From assembly GCA_948474755.1 (NCBI GenBank), contig CAOLHI010001150.1, positions 1 to 64,000 on the forward strand: a stretch of 64,000 nt of DNA. Reading direction: 5' to 3'. The translations under genes and the position numbers were made by a program. This stretch comes from Ctenosaura bakeri. Lineage: Eukaryota > Chordata > Lepidosauria > Squamata > Iguanidae. This document shows positions 50,401-58,462 of this stretch, one piece after another. Each line of letters starts with the position of its first letter. The stretch's first letter is position 1. A model generated the notes under the pieces. That model searched no databases. It saw only the letters and a list, made by a program, of their open reading frames with translations, and was not told the origin of the DNA.

Positions 50401-53400
50401 GGATCCCATTCCTCACGTGTTTCCCCACCCAACGTGGGCAGGGGTGATTGGCCAGCAGACTGGCATAAAGCCTCGCATGCCCTGGAGACCGCCATTTCTC
50501 CCTCCTGCTGCCTGTGCCCCTAGTGCTGCCTCTCCCTGCTGCTGCCTCCCTCTGCAAGGTAATTTTGGGATAGGGATTGGGAGGTGAGAGACACAGGAGC
50601 AAACCTGAGTTTGTGTGGGGGTCTAGGAGCTTGTGGGAATGTCCCAGGGGGTTCCAAAGACTGCAAAAAGGGCTTCAGGGGTTCCATGCAAGCCATGCCA
50701 GCCATACTTTCCCCTTCACCAGCTTTCTTTGGTCAGTTCTGGGACTAAGATTGTCATGATGTGACTTCCTCTCTTAGTTTCTGTGTCTTGAATACATGAC
50801 TACTTCAGTTAACCCATTTTGAAGCTCCCTTTTAGAAAGTCTTTTTATGCTTCTCAATCCCTTTTCTTCTTTTTCTTCTGTCTACCTACAAGTTTATAAG
50901 CAGCATTGCCATTGGAAAGGTTGCAAAGGAGAGCTGGAGAAACACACCGTTGGTCTTGTGTTGCAGCAGCATGTCTGTGGTAGACAATGAATGCCAAAAA
51001 ACCTGAGCTGGGAAAGAATGGGATTCTACTCTAGCTGATTCTATAGGAGGAGTGTGTGTTGCCTAGAAGAAACAAGGTGAACAGTATCTGCCTCCAGAAT
51101 CCTTTATTGAGCATGCATTAATCTGTATTATTTTTTGATTTGAGACTGGAGTGTAGGGATTGGGAATTGTTGAGACAGGCCTAGAGATTTGACTTGAGTG
51201 TCCCTTGCAGGACTTGAGGGTAGAGAATTGACTGGACTAGAGGCTTGTTTGTGTGCATGTGTGTGTATGTGTGTGTGTGTGTTTAAGTGCTTTCTTTGTT
51301 GCAGGACTTGAGATTTGGCTCTTGAGACTGCAGGGTGCAGCACTGAGATTGGACTAGAGGCTGTTTGTTTGTTTGTGTGTTTTAAGTGCCTTCCTTGTTG
51401 CAGGACTTGAGACTTGACTGGAAGGCACAGTCTTCTTGAGATTTCAAAGACAGCTGAAAGATTCCTTTTCATAGTTTCCTTGCAAAGCTCCTTCATACAC
51501 AATTCTGGGGTTTGTAGTTTTACAAGGTGTCACAGCCTTCTCTGCCAAAGTGTGCTGGCACATCATCAAACTACAAACCCCAGGATGCCAGAAGGAGCTA
51601 TGCAAAGAAAAGCTAGTTTTGACCTGGATTATCTCTGTACCGTAATATGTGGTCCTGTTTACACAGGCAGGAAAATGTGGGATTAATCCACATTTTCCTG
51701 CCTGTGTGGAAAGGGCCTTCATGTCATTTTCAATCTGGGGAGATCCTGAGGCAAAATTATGACAATTGCCCTGGCCAGATTTCTTCAGAGGGAGATTTGC
51801 CTTTACCTAGGCTTTTGCTAAGGCTGAGAGAGTGTGTCTTGCCCAAGATTATCCTTCTTTCCCTTTCTTTTTAAACCCTTTTTTAAAAAAGGATTCGAAA
51901 GATTCAGGATTCATGAGATTCGTGGATTCGCAGAACCTTCCAGGGATTTGGATCCAGATCCGGATTCGGAAAATTCTGGATTTGTCCCATCCCTAAGTAA
52001 AACTAAAACACAATACATTTTAAACTTATTTCAGAAGGAGCCTGTTTTTAGAAGTTGGATTTGTTAAAATGTCATCTTCATAAAGTGTCTTGCATATATC
52101 TCAGACATTCAGATATTTCCATGTACTGTCAGTACGCCTAGAAACTCATACCCATAAGATCTATACAAGCCATGAGAAATACCAGAAAAGAAGTAAAGTA
52201 ACACTCTCTTAAGATAAAGGAATACAGCAGAAAAGGTTCAGAAAAAAACAAACATTTACTAGTAATTTCCAAGGCCAACTAAGCACCAATGATAAATTCC
52301 CATATTTTGTTCACACAATCATTACTAAATAATTAAGGAGAGTGCTTCAAGTGGTATGGATGTAGATCATGAAGCAAGACTGGAAAAACCATAAACTTCA
52401 GTTCATGGCCCAGTGTGACCCACATTTTCCTGACATTTATAGTTTAGTTTTCGAATTTACTAATAAACTTAAGAAATCTTTGTATCATGAAACTTATTTT
52501 AAACATTTACAGTCTGAAGATAATAACAATAATGCTGGGGAAAAGAAGTTGGGAAAAAGAAGATGATTCATCCCACTGGCCTTAAGAATAACTGGTAAAC
52601 ATCAATATTTGTCAGTTTTCTGGCAATTATATGATTCATAATATTGTTGTAGCTCCCCACCATATCTTTGCTAAGGAGAATATACCTGTTCACTGAAAAG
52701 GGGTAGAGGAAGATGTCTCAATTGAAAATAAAGGTTTAGAGACATCCAGTGATGTGTCTAGTGTCAACCAAGAGAATTTTGACAAGTGACTTCTTATCTT
52801 ATTGAAGGAAGGGTTGGGCAAGTTATATGAGGAACATAAGAAGCAGTTTGGTATTGGAATAGAGAAATAGCGGAAGACTCAAGCATCTTAGGGTGTGTTC
52901 TCATTCTCCTTCTCTCTGGGGATATGATTTAGCACAGCAGCTCTGCTGTCTGCCAGAAGTGTTCATATTGTTTGTCTCACCCCATGTCCTCCTTGCATAT
53001 TTGTGAATAAAACAAGTATTACAAACACATCATAAATAGCCATCAGTTTTTCTTCCAAAGGAAACTGTACCTACTCATGCTATCCCTGGAATTTTGTATT
53101 ATGCAGGGAAGTGAGTAGGATGGGTGAAGCTAAAGCTTAATGGATGAAACTGAACAAATAGCTTCGGACTTCAATTGCTCTCACTGCATTCTGATTCATA
53201 AATATAGGATGCTACCCAAAAAACATTGTCCTTTGCCCTGGACAGCTTCAGGGGTATATCAAAGTATATTTTTTCACTTTCTCTCCTACAAGCCGGTTGT
53301 TCATCATAGCAATACATACCCCTTCTCTCTTTCATAACCATGAGTATTATATAGTGAGGAACAGCATGGTGTAATGGTTTGAGGATTGGTGTATGACCCT

Positions 53401-55415
53401 GGAGAATAGGGTTCATTTGCCTGCTGGGCCATGGAAACAAACTGGGTGACTTTGGGAACATCACACACTCTTAGCTTCAGAAAACCCTGTGATAGGTTTG
53501 CCTCAGAGTTGTTGGAAATCATTTGAAGGCACACTACAGCAGCAGCAACAATTATATAATAGAGATGTCATTAAGATGCAATTTTGATTATTGAAAAACA
53601 ATGCTGAATTTTTAATCTACCTAAAAAAAATATTAGTCAGCCATTAGCTGTAGCTTACAGAGCCAGTATGATACAGTGATCTAAGTGTTGGACTAGGACA
53701 CTGAGAGAGCAAGATTTGAATCCCCACTTGGCCATGGAAACCCCCTGGGTGACCTTAGGCAAGTCACACACTTTCAGCTTCAGAGGAAGTCAAGGGCAAG
53801 CATCTTCTGAAAAAGTTCTGCCCAGAAAACCCTGTGATAGGCCAACCTTAAGGTTGCCATAGGTCAGATGACTTGAAGGCACGCATCAACAATAAAGTTT
53901 TCACTTGGGCACAGTGTCACTAATTAAGAACATAACAGCCTATCTTTATAAACTGTAAAGACATGTACTTTGCATAAGCATAGAAATGCTATGTGATGGG
54001 TAGGATAAATAACTCTTTAGCAAAAATTCCTGCAGAATAATAAATTTGTCAATGACATAGAAAAAGTTTCATTCAATCAATCTTAGGTTAGAGGATGGGC
54101 AGAGGGAGGGCCTCCTCTTTCTCTTAGCAGTTATTCTTTACTGCTCTTATAATATTCCAAAGTGTTGAGATTTTGCACAGAATAAACTTCTCTGCGCAAA
54201 AAAATGATGTTGTTCTGCCTTTAAAATGTCCCTTTCTTATTGTAGACAAGCAAACGCATGAATATTATTTTCATTCTCAATCTAGGGACATCCAAATGTG
54301 GGTGCCATGAAACAGCCAAATGTAATGCCTGGTTGTAGGAAAGAATGATGCTCTGCTATTACATCATGCACCACTAGCAAAAGTCACCTGATTCCTGGTT
54401 TGTCTCTGCATCATAGTGAAAAACCATTGATTCTTTTGTCTTTTTTATAGGGTTTATTTCCTATTTCTGACTTGGATCTCAGCTTCATCTTTCCATCTCA
54501 AAAATTTTATTTGCTTGAACAAGAGCAAATATCTAAATATGTATAGTTATCATTGAAGAATACAATTTTGTCATTTAAATCAAATCTTGTCATTTAAATC
54601 AAGTTGGAATCATTCTAGCGTTAGCAATCAGTAATATTTAAATCAAATATCAGAAAACACTAGTTCTCACATGCTCAGTGCTCCATGTTAACAGCATGAG
54701 CAATCACTTGGCATCCCACTAATTGTGTCCTTTGAACATATATCTGTGGATTTGTAAAATAAATCTCTGAGACACAAAACAACATGATGAAATTATGAGT
54801 AGTAGATGGTAATCCACAAAATAGAGAATTTATCTGTGTGTTTAATACCAGTCTATCTGTGTAGTCCTACACTATTTTCTTTTATGCCTGTCAATGCATT
54901 ATGAAAAGTGCTCAGTCTTAAAGGAAAGACAAGAAAAAAATCAGTGGAAAGCAAATGCCCTATCTTCCATGGTCTCCTCTGACAAAGGGAGACCTATGTA
55001 CTATTTCATGGTATCCTGCTGGTGATTCTCTCTTCCTTAATTTGTTTGTTGACAAGACTATCATACAGATGTCATTATGGCAACAATAAAATTATACCAT
55101 GGCAGGGTAACTCAGTAAATATGTCAGTATGTATGCCTTAAAATAACTCAGCTTTCATTGTAAACCAGCATAAGCAGACATTTTGTAAAGAAATGGTTCG
55201 TTTAGCTTACCTAAATCCGAGCACTGCACAACCCGAAGGTGGCATTGACAACGGAATGGGCATATTGCCATTGGTGGATATACTGGAAGCCCTGTGGGTT
55301 CAGGTGTTCCAGAACCTGCTTCATCCTCAAGCATAAAGTCAAACAAGCCTTTTTGATGGAATGGCTTGGCAAAACATAGTGGCAGAAGTAGGAGGAAGAA
55401 AACAGCCAACTTCAT
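16484..55415 (-). CDS. DCN: Decorin, spliced from seven coding exons
   Basis: Decorin is a secreted small leucine-rich proteoglycan of the extracellular matrix that binds collagen fibrils and growth factors. Joined exons are 55211-55415, 34863-34975, 24290-24503, 23406-23519, 21317-21410, 18824-18962 and 16484-16678, all with GT-AG introns and total 1074 nt (357 aa plus TAG; the human protein is 359 aa). Visible features: signal peptide residues 1-16; propeptide to about residue 30 with the decorin-typical [11 protein letters not shown]; Ser35-Gly as glycosaminoglycan site; cysteine cluster C52-x3-C-x-C-x6-C65, the class I SLRP pattern; leucine-rich repeats from about 70 to 330; the collagen-binding stretch [11 protein letters not shown] near 201-211; ear-loop cysteines C311 and C344; C-terminal QLGNYK. 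N-glycosylation sequons are at N209 and N260. The third human site is replaced by NNKIA. Introns total about 38 kb. No frameshift or premature stop is seen. Confidence 0.98.
16806..17162. mobile_element. hAT-like relic
   Basis: The reverse complement of the right end reads CAGGGGTGGGCAAACTGTGA, a typical hAT terminus. The left end, TTGGGGTGAGTATCTGTGGA, is a decayed match. Flanks are only similar, not identical. It lies in the last DCN intron. Confidence 0.45.
17191..17267. repeat. Compound ATAC/CA/GA microsatellite
   Basis: ATACATAC, then ACACACAC, then GAGAGAGAG and a short G run, next to the end of the hAT relic. Confidence 0.95.
17825..18322. mobile_element. hAT-like element, TAGGGxTG family copy 1
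   Basis: Starts TAGGGTTGTAAAGAATATTT and ends GAATTACATTCCCA. The flanks GTGTTCCT and GTGTTCTG agree at 6 of 8 positions. The interior repeats short ACAGAAA / TTTCTGTxCAG motifs. Internal open frames are by-products of this low-complexity sequence. Confidence 0.6.
18463..18682 (+). mobile_element. tRNA-derived SINE
   Basis: TATAGTGGTTTAAGTGCTGG head, GGTTCAAATCCC B-box-like sequence, GGCCATGGAAACCCA body, and the tail GAAGGCACACAACAACAA. It lies in the last DCN intron opposite to the gene. Confidence 0.82.
18824..18962 (-). CDS. DCN: DCN coding exon 6 (139 bp)
   Basis: Completes Lys247 and covers residues 248-293: [20 protein letters not shown], then [16 protein letters not shown], ending EHKYIQ. 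N260-G-T keeps the second N-glycosylation site. Acceptor TTCTTGTAG|GCTTGG and donor ATACAG|GTAAAG. It ends at a codon boundary. Confidence 0.97.
18963..21316 (-). other. DCN intron 5
   Basis: About 2.35 kb of AT-rich intron between the 94-bp and 139-bp exons. I recognise no repeat or exon inside it beyond a short direct repeat of TTTGAACCATTGATxCA near 19420-19455. Confidence 0.7.
21317..21410 (-). CDS. DCN: DCN coding exon 5 (94 bp)
   Basis: Residues 216-246 and two bases of Lys247. Reads [20 protein letters not shown] followed by [10 protein letters not shown], one leucine-rich repeat and a half. Acceptor TTATTGCAG|GTCTG and donor GGCTAA|GTAATA, a weaker donor than the other introns (no G at the exon end). 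Confidence 0.96.
21573..21876. mobile_element. hAT-like element, TAGGGxTG family copy 2
   Basis: 304 bp from TAGGGATGGAAAGAATATTT to GGGATTACATTCCTA. The flanks CTGTTCAG (21565-21572) and TTGTTCAG (21877-21884) differ at one base of eight. Confidence 0.7.
22217..22395. mobile_element. Harbinger-like MITE with TAA duplication
   Basis: Palindromic copy from GGCCATTTCCGCAC to GTGCAGAAATGGCC, flanked by TAA on both sides. TAA/TTA target sites are typical of the PIF/Harbinger superfamily. Confidence 0.82.
23406..23519 (-). CDS. DCN: DCN coding exon 4 (114 bp, collagen-binding repeat)
   Basis: Residues 178-215 plus one base: [20 protein letters not shown], then [22 protein letters not shown](A/S)DTNIT is the decorin stretch implicated in collagen binding; human has Ala where this copy has Ser206. 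N209-I-T keeps the first N-glycosylation site. Acceptor AATTTTTAG|AAC and donor CCCAAAG|GTAAG. Confidence 0.97.
23520..24289 (-). other. DCN intron between 214-bp and 114-bp exons
   Basis: The shortest intron, 770 bp, bounded by GTAG|GTATGT and TTTTTAG|AAC. I see no repeat or other feature in it. Confidence 0.8.
24290..24503 (-). CDS. DCN: DCN coding exon 3 (214 bp)
   Basis: Residues 107-177 plus one base. Reads [17 protein letters not shown]..., then [20 protein letters not shown] and [12 protein letters not shown], which are consecutive leucine-rich repeats of decorin. Acceptor GTTTTATAG|GCG and donor GTTGTAG|GTATGT. The last base G begins the Glu178 codon completed by the next exon. Confidence 0.97.
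25270..25522. mobile_element. 253-bp hAT-like MITE with perfect 8-bp duplication
   Basis: The left end is CAGAACTTTCCCAACTGTAT, and the reverse complement of the right end is CAGAGCATTCCAAACTTTTC. Both continue into GTGACACA. The 8-mer ATGTAGTG occurs exactly at 25262-25269 and 25523-25530. CAG ends plus an 8-bp duplication identify a hAT-type element. It carries no protein. Confidence 0.83.
27964..28165. mobile_element. Harbinger-like MITE
   Basis: About 202 bp with the usual ends and arms. The right flank is TAA; the left is AAA, one base different. Confidence 0.8.
29981..30428. mobile_element. Tigger/pogo-like element
   Basis: Left end AAGTTGACCCTCAACTTTC; reverse complement of the right end CAGTTGCCCCTCGACTTTC (16 of 19 identical). 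Both ends abut TA. The ends resemble those of Tigger-type (Tc1/mariner superfamily) transposons. No transposase is present. Confidence 0.6.
31365..31480. repeat. 58-bp tandem duplication
   Basis: Two head-to-tail copies (31365-31422, 31423-31480) start GACATGTGTGTGAAAGAGAG and differ only at the last base (C versus T). Such identity implies a recent duplication. Confidence 0.93.
32430..32491. repeat. Inverted repeat, AACATTG-containing arms
   Basis: TTTGTTGTGTAACATTGCTG pairs with AACAATGTTGCACAACAAAT (two mismatches). A third related arm, TTGTGTAACATTGTTGAA, lies just before at about 32401. Confidence 0.65.
34425..34562. repeat. Interspersed repeat fragment
   Basis: AGTCCTGACTAGAACAGACC followed by CATTGAATTAACTG and TCCATTGATTCACCGGGGCC, with GGCTAACAGTAGGATTCAG at the end. 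The same motif set recurs at 56.1 kb. Confidence 0.4.
34863..34975 (-). CDS. DCN: DCN coding exon 2 (113 bp)
   Basis: Residues 69-106, including [20 protein letters not shown], the first leucine-rich repeats. Acceptor CTGTTAAG|GATTG and donor CTTCAT|GTAAGT. The first two bases complete Gly69, and the exon ends exactly at a codon boundary after His106. The 113-bp length and the strong match to decorin leave little doubt. Confidence 0.97.
35401..35431. repeat. (ACAG)n microsatellite
   Basis: Nearly eight perfect ACAG units; read as protein they give a meaningless repeated SVCL frame on the minus strand. Confidence 0.98.
35503..35523. repeat. (GAAT)n tail
   Basis: Five GAAT units after GAAAGAGAAGATATAAACT, the usual look of a SINE or LINE 3' tail. 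Confidence 0.85.
38077..38699. mobile_element. hAT-like element, TAGGGxTG family copy 3
   Basis: Left end GAGGTGGAAAGACTATTC, right end GACTTACATCC, with flanks TATCAATC and CTTCAATC (6 of 8). The interior has the same TTTCTGTGCAGAAA-like motifs as copy 1 and a 17-base T run at 38475. Confidence 0.5.
39197..39249. repeat. Imperfect long hairpin
   Basis: CGATCATGG...TCATTGACGAG at the left pairs with CCTTGTCAATGACCCATGATCG at the right (a 5-6 base bulge and one mismatch), around a short T-rich loop. Confidence 0.7.
39595..39700. repeat. Partial relative of the TTTCTGTGCAG-rich element
   Basis: CCTGGACAGAAAACATATTT followed by TCTACACAAAACAAG and TATGCAGAATACCATTCC resembles the interior of the elements at 17.8 and 38.1 kb. 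The ends are not identifiable. Confidence 0.35.
40233..40434. mobile_element. Harbinger-like MITE with TAA duplication
   Basis: 202 bp from GGGCCTTTCTACAC to GTGGAAAGGCCC with TAA on each side. Its termini are the GGGCC...GGCCC variant of the family. Confidence 0.82.
41890..42092. mobile_element. Harbinger-like MITE with TTA duplication
   Basis: 203 bp from GGCCATTTCTGCAC to GTGCGGAAATGGCC, flanked by TTA at 41887-41889 and 42093-42095. Confidence 0.84.
44266..44460 (+). mobile_element. tRNA-derived SINE with internal deletion
   Basis: GAGCCAGCGTCTTGTAGTGG head, GGGTTCAATTCCC B-box, ATGACTTGAAGGTATACAAC tail. Part of the middle is missing. Confidence 0.82.
45700..46115. repeat. Interspersed repeat related to 13.2-14.0 kb
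   Basis: CCTGTTCATCTTTCAATGTT, TATGTGCCATCAATTGCCAG, then ATGCTGTGGCAGACTAACAC in the same order as the 13-kb copy. Confidence 0.4.
46034..46054. repeat. (TTAA)n microsatellite
   Basis: Five AATT/TTAA units. Confidence 0.95.
46498..47471. mobile_element. GC-rich solo LTR with ATAAC target duplication
   Basis: A 974-bp block begins TGTCGGGGGCTCC and ends GCCTGCCGCCGACA, so it has TG...CA ends within a short TGTCGG/CCGACA inverted repeat. It is flanked by the identical 5-mer ATAAC at 46493-46497 and 47472-47476. This is the signature of a single LTR left after recombination between two LTRs. It is very rich in G+C and CpG while the intron around it is AT-rich. A TATA-like TACTTAAG at about 47186 could mark the start of transcription on the plus strand. 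No primer-binding site, gag or pol is present. A 5-bp duplication fits Ty3/Gypsy-type or some endogenous retroviral LTRs; I cannot name the family. Confidence 0.8.
46568..46850. repeat. Degenerate ~69-bp tandem repeat inside the LTR
   Basis: GGGGAC/GAGGAC landmarks recur at 46616, 46685 and 46754 (69 bp apart) and again at 46826 (72 bp). Each is followed by GCC/ACC-rich sequence and GAGGCCGC-type blocks. The unit is a multiple of three and free of stop codons in several frames on both strands, which creates long but probably meaningless open frames. Confidence 0.6.
48928..49052. repeat. Two short (CA)n runs
   Basis: CA runs at 48928-48943 and 49038-49052 separated by about 95 bases of ordinary sequence. 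Confidence 0.9.
50315..50389. repeat. Three 25-bp tandem repeats
   Basis: GGAGACCAGGA(C/T)G(C/T)CTGAAAAC units begin at 50315, 50340 and 50365. They lie in the left part of the 1.8-kb hAT-like element. Confidence 0.85.
51249..51283. repeat. (GT)n microsatellite
   Basis: Interrupted GT run inside the 1.8-kb hAT-like element. Confidence 0.95.
51661..51707. repeat. Perfect 20-bp inverted repeat (hairpin)
   Basis: ACACAGGCAGGAAAATGTGG at 51661-51680 is followed by the 7-base loop GATTAAT and its exact reverse complement at 51688-51707. It lies within the hAT-like element and next to GGAAAGGGCC, a MITE-type end, so it may be the centre of another small palindromic element. Confidence 0.9.
51768..51850 (-). 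mobile_element. SINE body fragment
   Basis: Contains TTTCTTCAGAGGGAGATTTG, GGCTGAGAGAGTGTG and CTTGCCCAAG, matching the middle of the local tRNA-derived SINE in reverse orientation. Confidence 0.55.
53355..53550 (+). mobile_element. tRNA-derived SINE with internal deletion
   Basis: GTGTAATGGTTTGAGGATTG head, then GGCCATGGAAAC, CTGTGATAGGTTTGCC and a decayed ACTACAGCAGCAGCAACA tail. Confidence 0.8.
53658..53894 (+). mobile_element. tRNA-derived SINE, near full-length
   Basis: CAGAGCCAGTATGATACAGT head, TTTGAATCCCC B-box, GGTGACCTTAGGCAAGTCAC body, TTGAAGGCACGCATCAACAA tail. It sits just past the preceding SINE in the same direction. Confidence 0.82.
55211..55415 (-). CDS. DCN: DCN coding exon 1 (ATG, signal peptide, Cys cluster)
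   Basis: Encodes residues 1-68 and the first base of Gly69: signal peptide [16 protein letters not shown], propeptide, GAG-attachment Ser35 in EDEAGSG, and the CPFRCQC cysteine cluster. The donor is GATTTAG|GTAAGC at 55210. The exon probably starts at 55451 after the acceptor TTGTGTTCTAG, giving 36 nt of untranslated sequence before ATG. That stretch contains a minimal upstream frame ATG-AAC-TGA (55419-55427) ending a few bases before the true start. The start is fixed by the signal peptide and family alignment. Confidence 0.97.
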
Positions 55416-55585
55416 GGTTCAGTTCATCTATTGAAGGGAGCAGCTGTGAATCTAGAACACAACAGAGGTACAAGGTGTACAAATTAGGCGTATGCTGGTG
55501 ATTGGATCATTTTTAACTTGTTAATTGCCATCAAGGCAGCTTCAATTTATGGGATCCTGTGAATGAGAGACTTCCACAACACCAT

Positions 55586-55694
55586 GGCCATTTCTGCATT
55601 AGGCCCCTCCCTAAGCTGCAAACTCCAGGATTCTACAGGAGGTTGGAAGTGGAATAATAGCACTATAACACTATAGCCTAGTGTGGAAATGGCC
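55586..55694. mobile_element. Short deletion derivative of the MITE
   Basis: 109-bp copy lacking most of the left arm. The ends are GGCCATTTCTGCAT and GTGTGGAAATGGCC, and CAT flanks both sides. It sits about 135 bp upstream of the putative start of the DCN ATG exon, inside intron 1. Confidence 0.75.
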
Positions 55695-56084
55695 CATGTC
55701 ATCAGCAGCCCTGTTCAAGTCCTGTACACTCAGGCTGTGGCTTCCTTGATTGAATCTACCCACCTATAATGCAGCCTTTCTCTTCCTACTGCCTTCTACT
55801 TTAACAAACAATATTGTTTTTTCCTAATGAGTCGCCCCATGATATGTTCAAAATAAGATAGCCTCTTTCTGCGTTTTGGCTTTTAGCTAGAGTTCAGCCT
55901 TGATTTGCTCTAGGATCCATTTTGGCAGTCCATGGTATCTATAAAACTCTTTTCTAGCACCACATTTTAAATGAGATTATTCACTTCCTGTTAGCATTTC
56001 CCTCTGTCCAACTTTCACAACCATATATAGAAACTGGATATATAGAAACTACAAAGGTATTTTACATTTTGGCTAATGGCCTAA

Positions 56085-56206
56085 ATCCTATTGTTGGTTC
56101 TTACCAGAGTAGAGCCACTGAATCAATTGGGTTTACCTACACCAGTCAACAATTGACTCAATGAGTCTACTCTAGTTGAGGCTAATCAAGAGGGTTCCAG
56201 CCCAAA
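56085..56206. repeat. Interspersed repeat fragment
   Basis: CAGAGTAGAGCCACTGAATC, ATTGACTCAATGAGTCTACT and CTAGTTGAGGCTAATCAAG. Same family as the fragment at 34.4 kb. Confidence 0.4.
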
Positions 56207-56902
56207 TCTTTCACATATTTGACATTTAAACAGTTTTGGTGTATCAGCAGTATTAAAAAAAGAACAATCGAAGCAATACAGTTATATAATTTATGCAGGA
56301 AACAAGTTTGTGTTTCTAACACAGAAATTCACAAAGGAACATTGGAGACAATTGTAGGCACATTGGTTTGGACATTTAGATTTTACTTTGGCATATTATT
56401 AGCAGCCTGCTGTGTTAGAATTCTCCAGAATAATTAAGGGAAGAAACCACATTTGCCGTTTTCCAGTTCTTAGTCAATACAGAAACTGGGTTGAATTATA
56501 CTCTTCCCGCATTTTTTCATTACTGTGGTTAACCACAGGTTCTGAAAAATTCTTTCGTCTTTCCTCTTTCTTTCTTTCTGCCTTAAAAAAAGAAAAAGAA
56601 ATCTGCCAGGCTGGCAAGGTCATGTGAAAGGAACTCTTAGCCCCTTAAAGCAAATCTCATCAAGTGTTTTAAAGAAAATATTCCATTTCACATTGGCTGT
56701 TCTTGGCTTCCTTAACAGTGAATCAACATTTACCCCATCTTTCAATAGTCTGCAGCAACAATGCCAGTAAACTTCAAGCAGATAAAACCGGCAGCAAAAC
56801 CCCTTTCATCTATAAGTTTGTTTGACCTGAAGTTTCACATGTTCCAAGAGACATGGAACAGGAAGAGATAGGAGAGGAGCCAGGAGGGCTGCAATATACA
56901 TA

Positions 56903-57104
56903 GGCCATTTCTGCACTACACTGTTATGGTGCTATTATTCCACATTCAACATCATGTGGAATTCTGGGGCTTGTAGTTTACTGAGGCCAAAGAGCTCTCT
57001 GGCTGATAATTCTAAATGCCTTTCCCTAAACTGAAAACCCCAGGATTCCATAGGACGTTGAAAGTGGAATGGTAGCACTATAACAGTATAGTGCAGAAAT
57101 GGCC
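56903..57104. mobile_element. Harbinger-like MITE with ATA duplication
   Basis: 202 bp from GGCCATTTCTGCAC to GTGCAGAAATGGCC, flanked by ATA at both ends. Both inner arms are well preserved. Confidence 0.83.
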
Positions 57105-58267
57105 ATAGTTGCTGCTGGCTTCCATCTCAGTGAGGAGGGAAATCCACTCCAAGTAGAATGATCAAATCCTGTGTCTAAAGTAAGTTCAATCTTTTGCTAG
57201 CTCCTCTGAAGTTCAGGCTAAAACCCAGAATGGGTTCATTCTGCTCTACTGACATCAAAGCCATAAGTCCCCATTGCATAAAAACTATAAAACTCTGCTG
57301 TCTTTGCAAAAACAAAGCTTGTAAAGGACACTCTCTTTACTGTTTTATAAGCATAAAATAGTCAGCTTTTCACTCATTTCTTGTTTGGCTTTTGTCCATT
57401 TTTAAAGTTGATAATACAGCCATATGAATGTACTTATGTTCTTGTCAGAACTGATAGAACTAATTCATGTGTTGCCATTTGAAAAAAAGCATCTCTTATT
57501 CCCATCCTGAACCAGCAACATAAGTCAACAAAAACCACATGGGTTAAGTGGATAACAGTTATTTCCCACACAAGCATTCCCTGTGTGACACAGGTATGGA
57601 AAGAAACCACATCATCCCCTTGCTTGTAGTTTATAAATGTTACTTGTGGTATGAGACTGTGTAGTATGGAAGCAGTGCTCATACTGCAGCAGTAATATAG
57701 AATATCAGCCCAACAGAAACAGACAGAATAATAAAGGCTTTACATTGGAAGGCTCTCCCAACAACATGGGAAACAAAGCATTTTTTTTAACATATGTGCA
57801 CATGAATTTCAATGATTTTGCTAAGCAGCATCCTACTTTGCATCCTCACAGAGTGGAACTGATTGGAAGTGGATTGGAGGAGGCACCTCCTTACCTCCTC
57901 AGCAGTATCATTTCATTTGGCCAAGTCTACTAAATGGGGTCTAGTAAAGCTTCATAATCCAGTTATATGTTTGTGAGCTGCATCAGACAGAGTAGGGAGA
58001 GTGGAAATGTTTCATATAAACAAATTCAATTGTCCCGTTTCCTTAGTTATCCTATATTTGGAGTAGAGAAGCTGCATGTGGCACCTAAGGGCTCCTCTAG
58101 GGTGGTCCAAAGTACCACCAAAAAGGGGAGAGGGAGAGAAATGATAGCAAAAATTGCTCTACATTGGTCAATCTTCACTATTGAATGCCTCCAGGATACC
58201 ATTGAAATACCATCTGAACTGTCTCAATGAGGAAAATCAGGTGAAAATGAATGAAAGTTAAAACTAA

Positions 58268-58462
58268 GGGCCATTTCCACACCGCATTGTTATACTGCTG
58301 TTATTCCACTTTCAACATCCTGTGGAATTCTAGGGATTTGTAGTTTAGGGAGGCCAAAGAGCTCTCTGGCTGAGAATTCTAAAGGCCCCTCCCTAAACTG
58401 CAGATCCCAGGATTCCATAGGATGTTGAAAGTGGAATAATAACACTATAACAATGTAGTGTG
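58268..58462. mobile_element. Harbinger-like MITE, right end lost
   Basis: Starts GGGCCATTTCCACAC after a TAA and has both arms, but stops after AATGTAGTGTG without the terminal GGAAATGGCC. Confidence 0.78.

Larger units (their letters stand above)
50196..51995. mobile_element. Complete 1.8-kb non-autonomous hAT-like transposon
   Basis: The left end is TAGCAATGGGCCAACCAAAT, and the reverse complement of the right end is TAGGGATGGGACAAATCCAG. Both run into GAATCC/GGATTC-rich subterminal sequence. The perfect 8-mer AGTAAAAC flanks it at 50188-50195 and 51996-52003, the hAT duplication length. It has no long open frame resembling a transposase. Inside are a triple 25-bp repeat, a GT-rich tract, a MITE-like fragment, a perfect hairpin and a SINE fragment, so it looks like a composite of older insertions. 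Confidence 0.83.
34976..55210 (-). other. DCN intron 2 (largest, about 20.2 kb)
   Basis: Lies between the ATG exon and the 113-bp exon. It contains the solo LTR, a complete 1800-bp hAT-like element, SINEs, MITEs and a 38-kb hAT-like copy. The block 47870-48350 is richer in G+C than its surroundings and has the look of an unidentified repeat. Elsewhere I see no exon. Confidence 0.75.
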
